The notes: generated from the letters alone by a model not told the origin. Numbered from the stretch's first letter, positions 8,363 to 17,777 are shown. The stretch is DNA of 64,000 bases from Lentilactobacillus sunkii DSM 19904 (GCF_001435575.1 NZ_AZEA01000002.1:124001-188000); one strand, 5' to 3'. Translations and numbers: made by a program.

Positions 8363-10285
8363 TTAACCAATCACTTTAACATACTTACCATTTGCAGTTA
8401 CGTAACCGCCGGTAACATGGTAAACCTTTGTTCCGTGTTTCTTGGTGGAATACGGATGGGAATAAGTCCATGTCTTAACTTTTAGAACTGTGCCCTTCTT
8501 GATGAGCTTGGTTTTCTTGCTAAAGTTGGCATTGTTGTAACGATAGGCAGCTTTCTTAACTTTGATCTTGTGTGGCTGGTTCATCTTACCGCTGATCACC
8601 AACTTCCGGTTACCGGTAATGTAATGTCCGTTGCTTAACTGGTAACGAGTGGTCAGGTTGTGATGGACGATTGCTTTAACTTTCAGAACCGTACCCTGCT
8701 TGATGTTCTTAACCTTTCCTGTCAGGTTCTTATTAATATATTCATTCACACCGGTTGGGTTAATCACGGTCATAACGCCATGGTTACTTTGATAGTAGAC
8801 TGGACGGACAAAGGACCAGCTTGCTGTGATATAGCCCCGTTTGCCATCAGTCTTACTGTGATGGTTAACGTCTTTTACAGCATAACGCAGAGCGCCATTC
8901 TTAGCCTGAGCAGTGCCGGTCACCACAAACATTGGACGGTTAATCCGTGGTTTCTTGGTGTAGCTGGCAATTCGTTCGCTCTTCTTAAAATCTTTGTTCT
9001 TGTAAACATAGATTGGCTTCAACGCATAAACTGCACTGCCCTTTTTAGCCTCCACTACCGGCTGATTACTTGGAGTCGGAGTTGGTTGAGGAGTTGGTGC
9101 AGGCGTTGGACTCGGTGTTGGATTTGGGGTAGGAACGGGATCTGGTTTTGGTGTCGGCTTTGGATCCGGGCCTGGTTTAGGTGGCGTTGTTGACTTGTTG
9201 TACCAAAAGATAACTGCCTGTGGCAATTCACCAGTTGAAAGTGATTTGGTCACATTGCCATTTTCAAAGGTGTTGTCTTTGGTACTGATCAATTCATACA
9301 TCAAACTACTAGCCTTCTCGCATGTCTGGCATGTTAGGAACCCGTATGCCAGCGCTTCACTTCGAGCATCAGGATCAGTCAAAGTAGTGTATGAATCAAC
9401 GGAATCTTGAGCTTCCATTTCCGCTTGCTCTTTAGTTGCACCATGCTCTATTGCGCCATCGTAGAAAAATTTATAAATCTTATCTTTATCGAAATCTGCA
9501 TTCAGATACTGAATTCCTTGATTTTTCTTAAGTTCATAACCGCTGATGGTTGGTGCAGTAACAGTAGAATTGAAACCGGCTTTTTGATTCTGCCCGATTA
9601 TTGTGGGATTTTGAATATCCTTCCCGGTCGTTGCGTCTTTATAGAATACCCGGATTAATTCTGGCAAATCAATGATCGCAGGAGCCTGTGGATAAAGGTG
9701 AACTCCCCTACCAGCTGTTGGAACAGGTGTGAACTCATAAATAATTTTGTTTGTAAATGCAATCTTATCATTGATATGGTTACTGTCTATAGACTTAGGA
9801 ACGGAACTTGGTATTGGAGCAGAAACAAGATAGTTAAACCAATTTTGGGGATCCGTACCAAGTTCAGTTACTTGATATTGATCAGGTGTCAACTCTTGGC
9901 CATCATTAAATACATTTAACTTCATTGAAGTTGGCTTTTCACCGGCCTTTTGAAGAACAATTTGAAATTGATCCGGTCGTGTGAGGGTAGCAACAACGTC
10001 ACCAGAGGCTCTCCACTGATAATCATGGTTGATAGTCACGTAATCGCCGGCATATTCTGACTGGTTTATGGGTCCAGTGTCGGGTTCATCAATAAATTTC
10101 AACAATGGATTGTTCTGCCACTTCGTCCAATTAACTGGATTCGACACACTCTCGTTGCTATGCGGATCAGTGGCAGCTTTGGAAATAATAGTTGTCATCC
10201 CTAGTGTCAGCATGAATGCCGCAACACTTGCTAAAATAATCATCAATTGTTGCAGCCAGTGTCGGGTACGAATTGTGTTAGTCAT
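8363..10285 (-). CDS. Exported surface protein with MucBP-like domain, CxxC segment and three-repeat C-terminal module
   Basis: A 640-residue exported protein. The start is placed at 10285 because AAGGGGGTT precedes that ATG; the in-frame ATG at 10360 lacks a site. Order: signal/TM segment (about 10-33), an unassigned region, a MucBP-like domain (about 207-290; LIRVFYKDATTGK and ISGYEL), a helical segment with TCQTCEK (about 315-321), a Pro-rich linker of PxP repeats (about 368-412), then the shared three-repeat C-terminal module. No LPxTG motif. Cysteines are rare in exported proteins of lactobacilli, so the CxxC is odd. Convergent with the ribF-like gene through a shared terminator. Confidence 0.83.
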   Translation of the reverse strand: MTNTIRTRHWLQQLMIILASVAAFMLTLGMTTIISKAATDPHSNESVSNPVNWTKWQNNPLLKFIDEPDTGPINQSEYAGDYVTINHDYQWRASGDVVATLTRPDQFQIVLQKAGEKPTSMKLNVFNDGQELTPDQYQVTELGTDPQNWFNYLVSAPIPSSVPKSIDSNHINDKIAFTNKIIYEFTPVPTAGRGVHLYPQAPAIIDLPELIRVFYKDATTGKDIQNPTIIGQNQKAGFNSTVTAPTISGYELKKNQGIQYLNADFDKDKIYKFFYDGAIEHGATKEQAEMEAQDSVDSYTTLTDPDARSEALAYGFLTCQTCEKASSLMYELISTKDNTFENGNVTKSLSTGELPQAVIFWYNKSTTPPKPGPDPKPTPKPDPVPTPNPTPSPTPAPTPQPTPTPSNQPVVEAKKGSAVYALKPIYVYKNKDFKKSERIASYTKKPRINRPMFVVTGTAQAKNGALRYAVKDVNHHSKTDGKRGYITASWSFVRPVYYQSNHGVMTVINPTGVNEYINKNLTGKVKNIKQGTVLKVKAIVHHNLTTRYQLSNGHYITGNRKLVISGKMNQPHKIKVKKAAYRYNNANFSKKTKLIKKGTVLKVKTWTYSHPYSTKKHGTKVYHVTGGYVTANGKYVKVIG

Positions 10286-10431
10286 ATGAATAACCCCCTT
10301 CGGCAGATGGAAAGCCAAGCATTCAGGTGGTATCTGTTCGCTTTTAATGACCGTTTCCATCCCTAGACTTCGGAATATTACAAAACAATTTGGAAATGTT
10401 TAACCAAACTGCTCTCTTGTTCACAACTATA

Positions 10432-10445
10432 TGATAACGCTTTCG
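10432..10445. promoter_or_regulatory. cre-like box upstream of the 8363-10285 surface protein
   Basis: TGATAACGCTTTCG fits the cre pattern (TG..AACG.T..C) with the last base off. It is about 150 bp upstream of the start. The rest of 10286-10618 is AT-rich leader in which I see no other gene. Confidence 0.45.
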
Positions 10446-10618
10446 TTAAGATTTTTGTTGTAATTTGACTTATTATTTTAATCTCAAAAAGTGTCGTGTC
10501 TTGTTGTTCCTCATGGGATCACACTGTTTACAATCTGGTTATTATTATTCATTATAAGTTATATTTACACCATACTTTATCCTGGATTGGTAAAGAAAAT
10601 AACATTGAGACAACATAA

Positions 10619-10668
10619 AATAAGAGCATCTCACTCCTGGCAGCCGGCCGGCGTAAGATGCTCTTATT
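10619..10668 (-). terminator. Terminator of the choloylglycine hydrolase gene
   Basis: AATAAGAGCATCT pairs perfectly with AGATGCTCTTATT around a GC-rich loop that contains GCCGGCCGGC. Confidence 0.8.
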
Positions 10669-10694
10669 AATCTTAATTGAAAGAATTTAGTATG

Positions 10695-11681
10695 TTATTT
10701 GTTCAGGTCTTGAAATTGCTGCTTTTTTTGAATGGGAAACTCTGTGGGCTGATCTCTATTCATCAATTCTTCGGTCAATGCGACTTTGTATATCGTCTGA
10801 TCATCATATGGCTGCATATAATAGGTCAAATTTTGGGTATCCATGTAACCACGGTACTGGGTGTAATCCTCAGAACCATCCTTCTTAATCTTGACACCCT
10901 TTGGAATCTCAACTGAATTTAAAATATGGCTTAATTGTGTCACCGTCTGGTCTGTCGATACCTGATCAGTATATTCCCGCATGAATACGGTCCGGATAAA
11001 TCTTGAAACAGAGGTGTAGTCACCAGGCAGTCCCAACCCACCGCTTCCGGGGCCAAATGACGTGACTTGATAGCCGTCATAATCTCGTGTTGGATGTGGA
11101 GTTGGCTTGAGTTGGGTATAGTTGCTCAAATTCTTCAAATGCCAACCAAAGTCTGGGCTGTTGGTCATAACCCCAACTGGATTCCTCATGTAACGGACGC
11201 CATCTTTGCCAACTTCCAGGACGTAGCTGTCCCCGGAATGATCCGTGATAATCCAGTGAAGCGGCACACTGAAGCCCATCAATTTGACTGGTGCAGAAAC
11301 GATATTCAGATGTGCCAGAAGATTGGACAAATCGGCACAGCTGTCGGCGTTGCCTAAAATCCAATTCAGAACTTCATGTGGGGCAATGTTGGTTTTGCCA
11401 TCTTTAAGTTCCTTGGCAAATTGGGCTTCACCACTAAAATACAGAGCTGCAGCACTTAGCCCCTTTTCATTGACGCCATCGACCAGGATATAATTGTCGA
11501 GATTCCGACCAGTTCCCACAAAACTGTATTGGGTATGATATTCTGATCCTTTTACATCACTTTGAAATGTTTGATCTCTGGGAATAACTACCGGCCGACC
11601 TTTTAGTTCAAAGCCAAAATCCATCGTTCGAGCTAAAAAGTTGTCGCCGGTTTCAGATAAGAAAGTTACGCTTGTACACAT
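10695..11681 (-). CDS. Choloylglycine hydrolase family protein (bile salt hydrolase / penicillin acylase type)
   Basis: A 328-residue Ntn-hydrolase of the linear amide C-N hydrolase family. After removal of Met1, Cys2 would be the nucleophile. The family residues Arg18 and Asp21 (FLARTMDF), the Asn in VMTNSP and the Arg in TSVSRFIR are all present. The start follows a GAGGCG site. Members hydrolyse conjugated bile salts, penicillin V or N-acyl-homoserine lactones in the cytoplasm; the sequence alone does not settle which. The gene stands alone with its own terminator between two surface-protein genes, so context gives no further clue. Confidence 0.88.
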   Translation of the reverse strand: MCTSVTFLSETGDNFLARTMDFGFELKGRPVVIPRDQTFQSDVKGSEYHTQYSFVGTGRNLDNYILVDGVNEKGLSAAALYFSGEAQFAKELKDGKTNIAPHEVLNWILGNADSCADLSNLLAHLNIVSAPVKLMGFSVPLHWIITDHSGDSYVLEVGKDGVRYMRNPVGVMTNSPDFGWHLKNLSNYTQLKPTPHPTRDYDGYQVTSFGPGSGGLGLPGDYTSVSRFIRTVFMREYTDQVSTDQTVTQLSHILNSVEIPKGVKIKKDGSEDYTQYRGYMDTQNLTYYMQPYDDQTIYKVALTEELMNRDQPTEFPIQKKQQFQDLNK

Positions 11682-11903
11682 GTTTGTTTCGCCTCGTGAT
11701 ATTAGATTTAATCAATGAGTTAAGTTTACAAGGACAGTAGTTGATTGGCAATACAGGTCAATTAGTGGGCACTTTTTAAATAACGGTTTTGTAATACTCT
11801 TAAAGATACAATTATATAATTCATATACATACATGTTATAAACTACATCTAATAGAAAGTGGATCTCAACTTTCTTTGCTGGTATTTTTAGGAACATAAA
11901 AGT

Positions 11904-11984
11904 CTAACAACGAACGTACTCAACAGGCGTCTTAAGTTCAATCGCTAATTGAATCCGATCAAATTGAATAATGTACTTGTCCCT
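11904..11984 (-). pseudogene. Possible C-terminal remnant of an IS3-family transposase
   Basis: A reverse-strand frame of about 26 codons ends at 11904 and reads RDKYIIQFDRIQLAIEL, then KTPVEYVRC. The pattern YIxxFxRIQ...TPVEY resembles the C-terminus of IS150/IS3-type OrfB. No upstream transposase sequence or terminal repeats are visible, so it would be a decayed scar. It lies in the 416-bp gap 11682-12097, which otherwise holds only the leader of the next gene. Confidence 0.35.
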
Positions 11985-12042
11985 TTATCCAATTATTTTT
12001 TAACGCACCTTACCTTTACATGAGATTACCAAAGAGTTATAT

Positions 12043-12056
12043 TGAAAGCGTACACA
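12043..12056. promoter_or_regulatory. cre-like box upstream of the BspA-type surface protein
   Basis: TGAAAGCGTACACA matches the cre consensus well. It is about 42 bp upstream of the start at 12098, a position typical of repression by CcpA. Confidence 0.5.
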
Positions 12057-12097
12057 TCTTGATGAGTTATCGATTGCAGTTTAAGGGGGTTATCGAA

Positions 12098-14071
12098 ATG
12101 AATATTCGCAAAATTTCAGTTTGGACACTTGGTATTATTTTACTTCTTCTGATGATAGGCCCTGGTAATCCGGCCCAGGCATCTGCTTTGGCAAAACCTC
12201 GGATTAATAGAACCAGTCACCACGTTGCCGCCAACAAATTAAACACTAAGAAGTCAGCACGTGCACATGTCACTGCGAGTGAAGGTACGTGGGGGACGTG
12301 TCCTGTCACACTGTCCGATGATAAAGTGTTGACTATTTATCCCGGAACGTTGGGAACTAATGAAGAAATGCCATCATTTATTGACAGCTTTTCAGTTGAT
12401 AAAATTATTTTTCGAAAAGGTGTTATTTTACCAAAGAATTCATCGAAACTGTTTTTTGCAATCGGAGTGAATAGCTTCGAAGGCATTAATGATCTTGATA
12501 CCAGCCATGTAACAAATATGAGACAGATGTTCCAGTATGATCATGGCCTTCAGGGACACTTAGATCTTTCAAACTGGGACACAAGCAAAGTTACCAACAT
12601 GGGCGGAATGTTTGCATCCTGTTTCGGGCTATCCAGCATCAATGTTGCCGATTGGGATACCAACAATGTAAACGATATGAATTATATGTTTGGAGAAGAC
12701 CAATTCAAAGATATAGAAGTTTCGAATTGGAACACCGATAAAGTAACAGACATGGGGTCAATGTTTCAGGGTGACGAACAATTGACCCATTTAAACATCT
12801 CAAATTGGGACACCAACAACGTTATTTATATGCCTCAAATGTTTAAACGCATGCCCAAATTACAGTCGTTAAATCTAAGCAAATGGAATACCAGGAAGCT
12901 TCTTCCAAACCCAGATGGGCCTACACAAGATATTTTCACCGGCGACACGAACCTTTGGCAGCTTAAGCTTGGACCAAATACTGTTTTTGATGGAACCGAA
13001 GGCCTCATCACCCCACCCGGCAACAATACCGCGCTGCCTGATGGAAGTGGCAACTTGAATATCGGCCCAAAGTGGATGGCTGTTGATCAAAACGGTGTCG
13101 ATAATGGTACCGGTGACGTTCATAATCCAGCAGGTCAAACCTATTCGGTCAACGAATTGTATCAAAAATACAATCCACAAACCACTAATGCACCAGTTGA
13201 AACTTACGTTTGGCAGCAAAAGACCGTCTCAGCACCCATCACCATCAAGTATGTCGATGAGAATGGCAATGTGATTCTGCCAGATAAACAAATCACTGGC
13301 GAATTCGGAAGTGCCTACGACGCTTCAACAGCTCAATATAAAGTTCCAACGATTAATTATAATGGAAGCATTTATAATTTGGATAACGCCAAACTTCCAC
13401 CAATGACCGTACTGAAAGGCAATATTGGTGCCACCAAGCAAACCATCACATTCGTTTACCAAAAGGCACCAACACCAACCCCTAATCCAGTTAACCCGGT
13501 CAATCCTGTAGTTCCAAATCCACCGGTCACACCGGTGATTCCAACCAACCCAGAACAGCCAACAACTCCAGGTGGAACACAAACCAATTACGCTGCTGTC
13601 AAAGGTGAGGCAGTCTACGCCGTTAAGAAGATTTACATGTACAAGTCCCCTAATTTCAACAAATCAAATCGCAAGGTTCGTTACAACAAAGCGCAACGAA
13701 CAAAGCGACCAATGTTTGTCGTAACCGGATATGCCCGTTCGAACAACGGTGCCTTGAGATACCGCGTTCGTGACGTTAACCATCAGACTAAAAATGCCGG
13801 GAAGAAAGGCTACGTCACTGCCAGCACGAAGCATGTGGTTCCGGTTTATTATCAATCTATCCCGAAATCACGTATCATCAAGGTAATTAACTCCAAGGGA
13901 ATTCATGCTTACAAGAACAGGAATTTAACAGCCAGGGTTCATTCATACAAGAAGAATACCCGACTGCACGTCAAGAAGATCGTCAAGCACAACTTAACCA
14001 CCCGTTATCAACTGACAAACGGTCGATATATTACTGGGAATAAGCTGTTCGTGATTCAATCGAAACGTTAA
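12098..14071 (+). CDS. BspA-like (DUF285) leucine-rich surface protein with MucBP domain and two-repeat C-terminal module
   Basis: A 657-residue exported protein; AAGGGGG before 12098 decides the start over the in-frame ATG at 12020. Order: signal peptide ending about AQASA, a BspA-type repeat array (about 134-267) of roughly 24-residue units such as LSNWDTSKVTNMGGMF, a MucBP-like domain (about 377-455; ITIKYVDENGNV), a Pro/Asn linker, and from about 500 the C-terminal module. Unlike the three minus-strand paralogues it has only two C-terminal repeats, ending at KLFVIQSKR, and uses GIHAYKN instead of GVNEY. No LPxTG motif. Cell-surface binding is inferred. Confidence 0.86.
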   Translation: MNIRKISVWTLGIILLLLMIGPGNPAQASALAKPRINRTSHHVAANKLNTKKSARAHVTASEGTWGTCPVTLSDDKVLTIYPGTLGTNEEMPSFIDSFSVDKIIFRKGVILPKNSSKLFFAIGVNSFEGINDLDTSHVTNMRQMFQYDHGLQGHLDLSNWDTSKVTNMGGMFASCFGLSSINVADWDTNNVNDMNYMFGEDQFKDIEVSNWNTDKVTDMGSMFQGDEQLTHLNISNWDTNNVIYMPQMFKRMPKLQSLNLSKWNTRKLLPNPDGPTQDIFTGDTNLWQLKLGPNTVFDGTEGLITPPGNNTALPDGSGNLNIGPKWMAVDQNGVDNGTGDVHNPAGQTYSVNELYQKYNPQTTNAPVETYVWQQKTVSAPITIKYVDENGNVILPDKQITGEFGSAYDASTAQYKVPTINYNGSIYNLDNAKLPPMTVLKGNIGATKQTITFVYQKAPTPTPNPVNPVNPVVPNPPVTPVIPTNPEQPTTPGGTQTNYAAVKGEAVYAVKKIYMYKSPNFNKSNRKVRYNKAQRTKRPMFVVTGYARSNNGALRYRVRDVNHQTKNAGKKGYVTASTKHVVPVYYQSIPKSRIIKVINSKGIHAYKNRNLTARVHSYKKNTRLHVKKIVKHNLTTRYQLTNGRYITGNKLFVIQSKR

Positions 14072-14101
14072 AAACAACTAAAAATGATTTATAGCAATAA
14101 C

Positions 14102-14139
14102 AAAGGTGACACTGATATCTAATTATCGGCGTCACCTTT
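14102..14139. terminator. Bidirectional terminator between BspA-type protein and guaD
   Basis: AAAGGTGAC pairs with GTCACCTTT around a 20-nt loop, between convergent genes ending at 14071 and 14150. Confidence 0.75.
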
Positions 14140-14149
14140 GTTTGTCATA

Positions 14150-15499
14150 TTAACCTTTTGCCAGTCTTCCCTGAACAAAGACCTGCTTCACATCGTCTTT
14201 TGATGCATTATAAATGATCTTCTCAAAAATCTGGTCCATGGTTTCTTCATTAAATGACGGCATTGGTGATTTGACGACTTGCAAGTCAGCCAAATAGCCC
14301 GCTTTGATCTGGCCAGTCTTTATATGAAGGCTCTTAGCCCCACCAACTGTGGCAAGGTAGAAACCGTTTCTAGCTGAAATTGCATCGTTCTCAGTTCCCC
14401 TTTGAGCAGGATCCAGTTGAGAATTCACACCATCATGAAGCATCCGTGATGACATGACCGCCTGACGAATATTCTGGTACAAGCTTGGCGAATACCCGCC
14501 GGAAATGTCAGTTCCCAAGCCAACTTTGACATTCTGCTTCAAAAGCTTGCTAACTGGTAGAACGGCATTGCCAAAGTAGACGTTTGAAATCGGGCAATGG
14601 GCCACGGCAACTCCGCGTTCTTTAAAGGTATCCAGATCAGATTGATTCAGCAAAGTTCCGTGAGCCATTACCGATTTGTCAGTCAAGAGGCCATATTCAT
14701 CAAGGACTTCTGCATCCCGTTTATGATAATGTTCCAAAGCAAAACCATTCTCCCAGTCACTTTCACTACAGTGGGATTGAACCGGCAGATCATACTTCCT
14801 CGCCAGCCTTCCCAACCCTTTCAAAGACGCCGGTGTACAGCTGGGCACAAACCGCGGTGTGATCACAGGTGTTTGTTGAATGTCAGCGGTCTTGTTTAAT
14901 TCCATCATTTGTTTGATGAAGGTTTCCGTATCAGCAACTGCACTTTCTGCAGAAGCATCCCGATAGTAATCAGGTGTCTGATCCGGATTATCCATCGCGA
15001 CTTTACCAATGAATCCGCGTTGATTATGGTTCATACAGGCTTTGGCCAACTCAAGGTTTGCCTGATTATGAGTCGTTCCAAAATACAGCACCGTGGTGGT
15101 TCCATTTCCCACCAGCTCGGTAACCAGGTTATCGTAAACCCGTTTGGCAAAGTCAACATCGGCATACTTCGCTTCAAGTGGAAATGTGTATGTATCCAGC
15201 CACTCATTTAACGGTCGATCCAACGCCACACCGGCATTCGGCCACTGTGGTGCGTGGACGTGAAGGTCGATGAAGCCCGGTAGCAGGTATTCGTCCAGTT
15301 TTAATGTGGTAAGTTGGCCAGCTTTATTGGCTTGCTCCTTAACTGCTGAAAAATCAGTTTCTGATTCATCGATGATTCGATCGATATATCCCACGCTATC
15401 AATGCAGATAAGTTGATGCTGCCGACACTCAATGGATGATTTGTCTGCTGATGTGATAGTGGGACCCTCGATTACTTTGACAATTGCGATAATGATCAC
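14150..15499 (-). CDS. guaD: Guanine deaminase
   Basis: A protein of up to 449 residues in the amidohydrolase superfamily; it deaminates guanine to xanthine in purine salvage. Motifs: metal-binding PGFIDLHVHAPQ (about 75-86), VQSHCSES, MAHGTLL and the catalytic GLGTDISGGYSPS. These are the signature elements of GuaD rather than cytosine or chlorohydrolase relatives. The assigned start is GTG at 15499, but TTGGAG directly abuts it, so translation may begin a few codons later at a non-ATG codon; the exact N-terminus is unsettled. It is a single-gene unit, convergent with the upstream surface protein gene and codirectional with the liv operon. Confidence 0.9.
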   Translation of the reverse strand: MIIIAIVKVIEGPTITSADKSSIECRQHQLICIDSVGYIDRIIDESETDFSAVKEQANKAGQLTTLKLDEYLLPGFIDLHVHAPQWPNAGVALDRPLNEWLDTYTFPLEAKYADVDFAKRVYDNLVTELVGNGTTTVLYFGTTHNQANLELAKACMNHNQRGFIGKVAMDNPDQTPDYYRDASAESAVADTETFIKQMMELNKTADIQQTPVITPRFVPSCTPASLKGLGRLARKYDLPVQSHCSESDWENGFALEHYHKRDAEVLDEYGLLTDKSVMAHGTLLNQSDLDTFKERGVAVAHCPISNVYFGNAVLPVSKLLKQNVKVGLGTDISGGYSPSLYQNIRQAVMSSRMLHDGVNSQLDPAQRGTENDAISARNGFYLATVGGAKSLHIKTGQIKAGYLADLQVVKSPMPSFNEETMDQIFEKIIYNASKDDVKQVFVQGRLAKG

Positions 15500-15580
15500 T
15501 CCAAGTTTTCAAATTTACATTGACTTGAATATATCATTGAACCGCAAGTTTGAATAGGCTTAAATAATTGCTAACTAAAA

Positions 15581-15606
15581 AGGGCCACAGAAATTTCTGT
15601 AGCCCT
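15581..15606 (-). terminator. Terminator of the liv operon
   Basis: AGGGC-C-ACAGAAA pairs with TTTCTGT-A-GCCCT just past the CBS-ACT stop; a short T-tract follows on the minus strand. Confidence 0.7.
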
Positions 15607-15630
15607 CGGGGTTGAATCACATTTGGATTT

Positions 15631-16281
15631 TCAATCGACCTTCTTATAGTGAGCAGCTTCCTTCGCATCAAACCCGGCTTCCCGTAACTTGGAAGCAACC
15701 GAGACCCCATCTTCTTTATCGACATGGATTTCAACAACCTTGGTGGTCCCTTGGTGGGTGACCATTAACGTCTGAATATTTAAATCATTTTCAGCCATTA
15801 TCTTGCCAATATCAAAAATTACTCCCGGCCGATCCTTTGGAATAAAGACCTGAACCACCGTGCCATCCTCGTTATAATCGGTGACGTCCAAGAACGCATC
15901 CAAAATATCGTTGTTGGTAATGATCCCGACAACATCCCCCTGATCGGTCACCGGCAAGACACCCACTTGATACTTTCTCATTTCATAAATGGCGTCTTCC
16001 AGAAAGTCATCTGCCTCGATGGTCCGAACCGTTGTCTCCATCACTTCTTTGACGGTCATTTTGTTCAATAAGTAGTTATATTCATAAATTGATAAACTTG
16101 TCGCTTTGGATGGTGAAGCCGCCTCAACGGTGCCTTGAGTGACCAGACCAACTAACTGTCCGTCACTAATCACCGGTAATCGGTGAATGTTATTTTCTTT
16201 CATCATATTCACCGCCACACTGACCTTGGTCTCGGGCGGCACGGTGATGACGTTGGTGGACATAAAATCTCTTACACTCAT
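15631..16281 (-). CDS. CBS-CBS-ACT regulatory protein (AcuB-like), last gene of the liv operon
   Basis: A 216-residue cytoplasmic protein with two CBS repeats (about 7-58 and 75-130; DFMSTNVITVPPET, LPVISDGQLVGLVT, GVLPVTDQGDVVGIIT) and a C-terminal ACT domain (about 141-205; DRPGVIFDIGKIMAENDLN). CBS pairs bind adenine nucleotides and ACT domains bind amino acids. It starts 2 bp after livF, behind GGGAGG, so it is translated with the transporter. The likely role is sensing amino acid and/or energy status to modulate transport or metabolism. That function is inferred; the family (AcuB-like) has no firm biochemical assignment. Confidence 0.85.
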   Translation of the reverse strand: MSVRDFMSTNVITVPPETKVSVAVNMMKENNIHRLPVISDGQLVGLVTQGTVEAASPSKATSLSIYEYNYLLNKMTVKEVMETTVRTIEADDFLEDAIYEMRKYQVGVLPVTDQGDVVGIITNNDILDAFLDVTDYNEDGTVVQVFIPKDRPGVIFDIGKIMAENDLNIQTLMVTHQGTTKVVEIHVDKEDGVSVASKLREAGFDAKEAAHYKKVD

Positions 16282-16283
16282 TT

Positions 16284-16991
16284 TTAACCTCCCAAATATG
16301 CCTTTTGGACATCTTTATTTGCCAGCAGCTCGTCGCCTGTACCGGTCATTTGGATCTTGCCGGTCGCTAAAACATACCCGCGATCAGCGATGGACAAAGC
16401 CTTTTTGGCGTTTTGCTCAATTAGTAGAACTGTTGTCCCCTGTTTGTTGATTTCTTTAATGATGTCAAAAATTTCATTGATAAAGATTGGTGCTAACCCC
16501 ATGGATGGCTCGTCAAGCAAAATTAATTTCGGATTGGCCATCAATGCCCGGCCCATGGCAAGCATCTGCTGTTCACCACCGGATAATGTCGCGGCATCTT
16601 GATTCTTCCGCTGTTTCAAGATCGGAAATCGTTCAAAGACTTCATCAAAGTTTTGCTTAATCTTCGCCCGATCCTTCACCAGAAATGAGCCCATTTGAAG
16701 GTTCTCCATAACCGTCAAGCCGGCGAAAATGTGGCGGCCTTCAGGCACCTGTGAGATTCCATCCGCAACTACTTTCGGCGCAGACTTGGATTGAATTTCC
16801 TGATCCTCATAGGTAATCTTGCCGCTTTTGGGTCTCAACAATCCGGAAATTGTCTTTAGAATGGTAGATTTTCCGGCCCCGTTTGCGCCAATCAACGAAA
16901 CAATTTCACCTTCGTTAATATTGAAGCTGACGCCTTTCACAGCGTTGATCACACCATAATTTACAAATAAATCATCGACTGTCAATAACAT
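16284..16991 (-). CDS. livF: Branched-chain amino acid ABC transporter ATP-binding protein LivF
   Basis: A 235-residue ABC ATPase. Walker A is GANGAGKST (about 36-44), the signature is LSGGEQQMLAMGRAL, Walker B is LILLDEPSMGL with the LivF-typical GLAPIFINEIF, and the H-loop position reads LLIEQN as expected for LivF. It starts behind GGAGG, 3 bp after livG. With LivG it powers the LivHM permease for Leu/Ile/Val or related hydrophobic amino acids. Confidence 0.93.
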   Translation of the reverse strand: MLLTVDDLFVNYGVINAVKGVSFNINEGEIVSLIGANGAGKSTILKTISGLLRPKSGKITYEDQEIQSKSAPKVVADGISQVPEGRHIFAGLTVMENLQMGSFLVKDRAKIKQNFDEVFERFPILKQRKNQDAATLSGGEQQMLAMGRALMANPKLILLDEPSMGLAPIFINEIFDIIKEINKQGTTVLLIEQNAKKALSIADRGYVLATGKIQMTGTGDELLANKDVQKAYLGG

Positions 16992-16994
16992 GGG

Positions 16995-17777
16995 TCAATC
17001 CACCTCCTCGCCAAGATAGGCTTTGATAACTGCCGGGTTCGATTGAATTTCGGCAGGCGTTCCCTTGGCCAGTAATGAGCCATGATCCAGAACGTAAATT
17101 CTTTGTGCCAAATTCATGACCAGCGACATGTCATGCTCGATCAACAAGATTGTGATGTGAAACTTTCGTTGAACCTTAATGATCAACTGCGTTAGTTCGG
17201 CTGTTTCCTCAGGGTTCATCCCAGCTGCCGGTTCATCCAAGAATAGAATTTGCGGTTCGGTTGCCAAAGCTCTGACAATTTCCAGCTTTCGTTGCGTCCC
17301 ATAAGGCAGATTCTTCGCGAGAACATCAGTATCATTCTCCAATTCAAAGATTTCAAGCAGCTGTTTGGCCTTTTCAGCCAGCTGTTTTTCAGTCTTGTAA
17401 TAACTTGGAAACCGAAAGATGGTGGGGATGAAGCCTTCTTTGACTTTACTGGTCATGGCAATTAAAACATTCTCCATAACCGTCAAGTCCTTGAACAAAC
17501 GAATATTTTGAAACGTTCGCGACAACCCCATCTTGGCAATCGTATAAGCGGGTTTGCCATTTAACGGATAGGTCCCACTGTCGCTATTGAGTACGATTGA
17601 CCCAGAAGATACCGGAATCACCCCAGTCAGCAAGTTAAACAGCGTCGTCTTGCCGGCACCGTTTGGACCAATCAGCGCTACTAATTCATTGGTATCCAGG
17701 TGCATGGAAACATTTGATACAGCAGTCAATCCGCTAAAGTTTTTAACCACGTTATCCACTTTCAAAAGCGTCCTCAT
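16995..17777 (-). CDS. livG: Branched-chain amino acid ABC transporter ATP-binding protein LivG
   Basis: A 260-residue ABC ATPase: Walker A GPNGAGKTT (about 37-45), a LivG-type insert with GLSRTFQNIRLF, signature LPYGTQRKLEIVRAL (YG instead of SG, usual for LivG), Walker B ILFLDEPAAGMNPEE, and H-loop LLIEHDM. Its ATG overlaps the livM stop as ATGA, so the two are translationally coupled. Confidence 0.93.
   Translation of the reverse strand: MRTLLKVDNVVKNFSGLTAVSNVSMHLDTNELVALIGPNGAGKTTLFNLLTGVIPVSSGSIVLNSDSGTYPLNGKPAYTIAKMGLSRTFQNIRLFKDLTVMENVLIAMTSKVKEGFIPTIFRFPSYYKTEKQLAEKAKQLLEIFELENDTDVLAKNLPYGTQRKLEIVRALATEPQILFLDEPAAGMNPEETAELTQLIIKVQRKFHITILLIEHDMSLVMNLAQRIYVLDHGSLLAKGTPAEIQSNPAVIKAYLGEEVD

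Noticed and set aside
8660-9193. 177-codon plus-strand ORF within the surface protein gene
   Set aside because: Antisense shadow of the Pro-rich linker and repeat region; encoded W/R-rich nonsense.
11712-11897. 61-codon minus-strand ORF
   Set aside because: No ribosome site, AT-rich, no protein-like pattern; treated as leader DNA.
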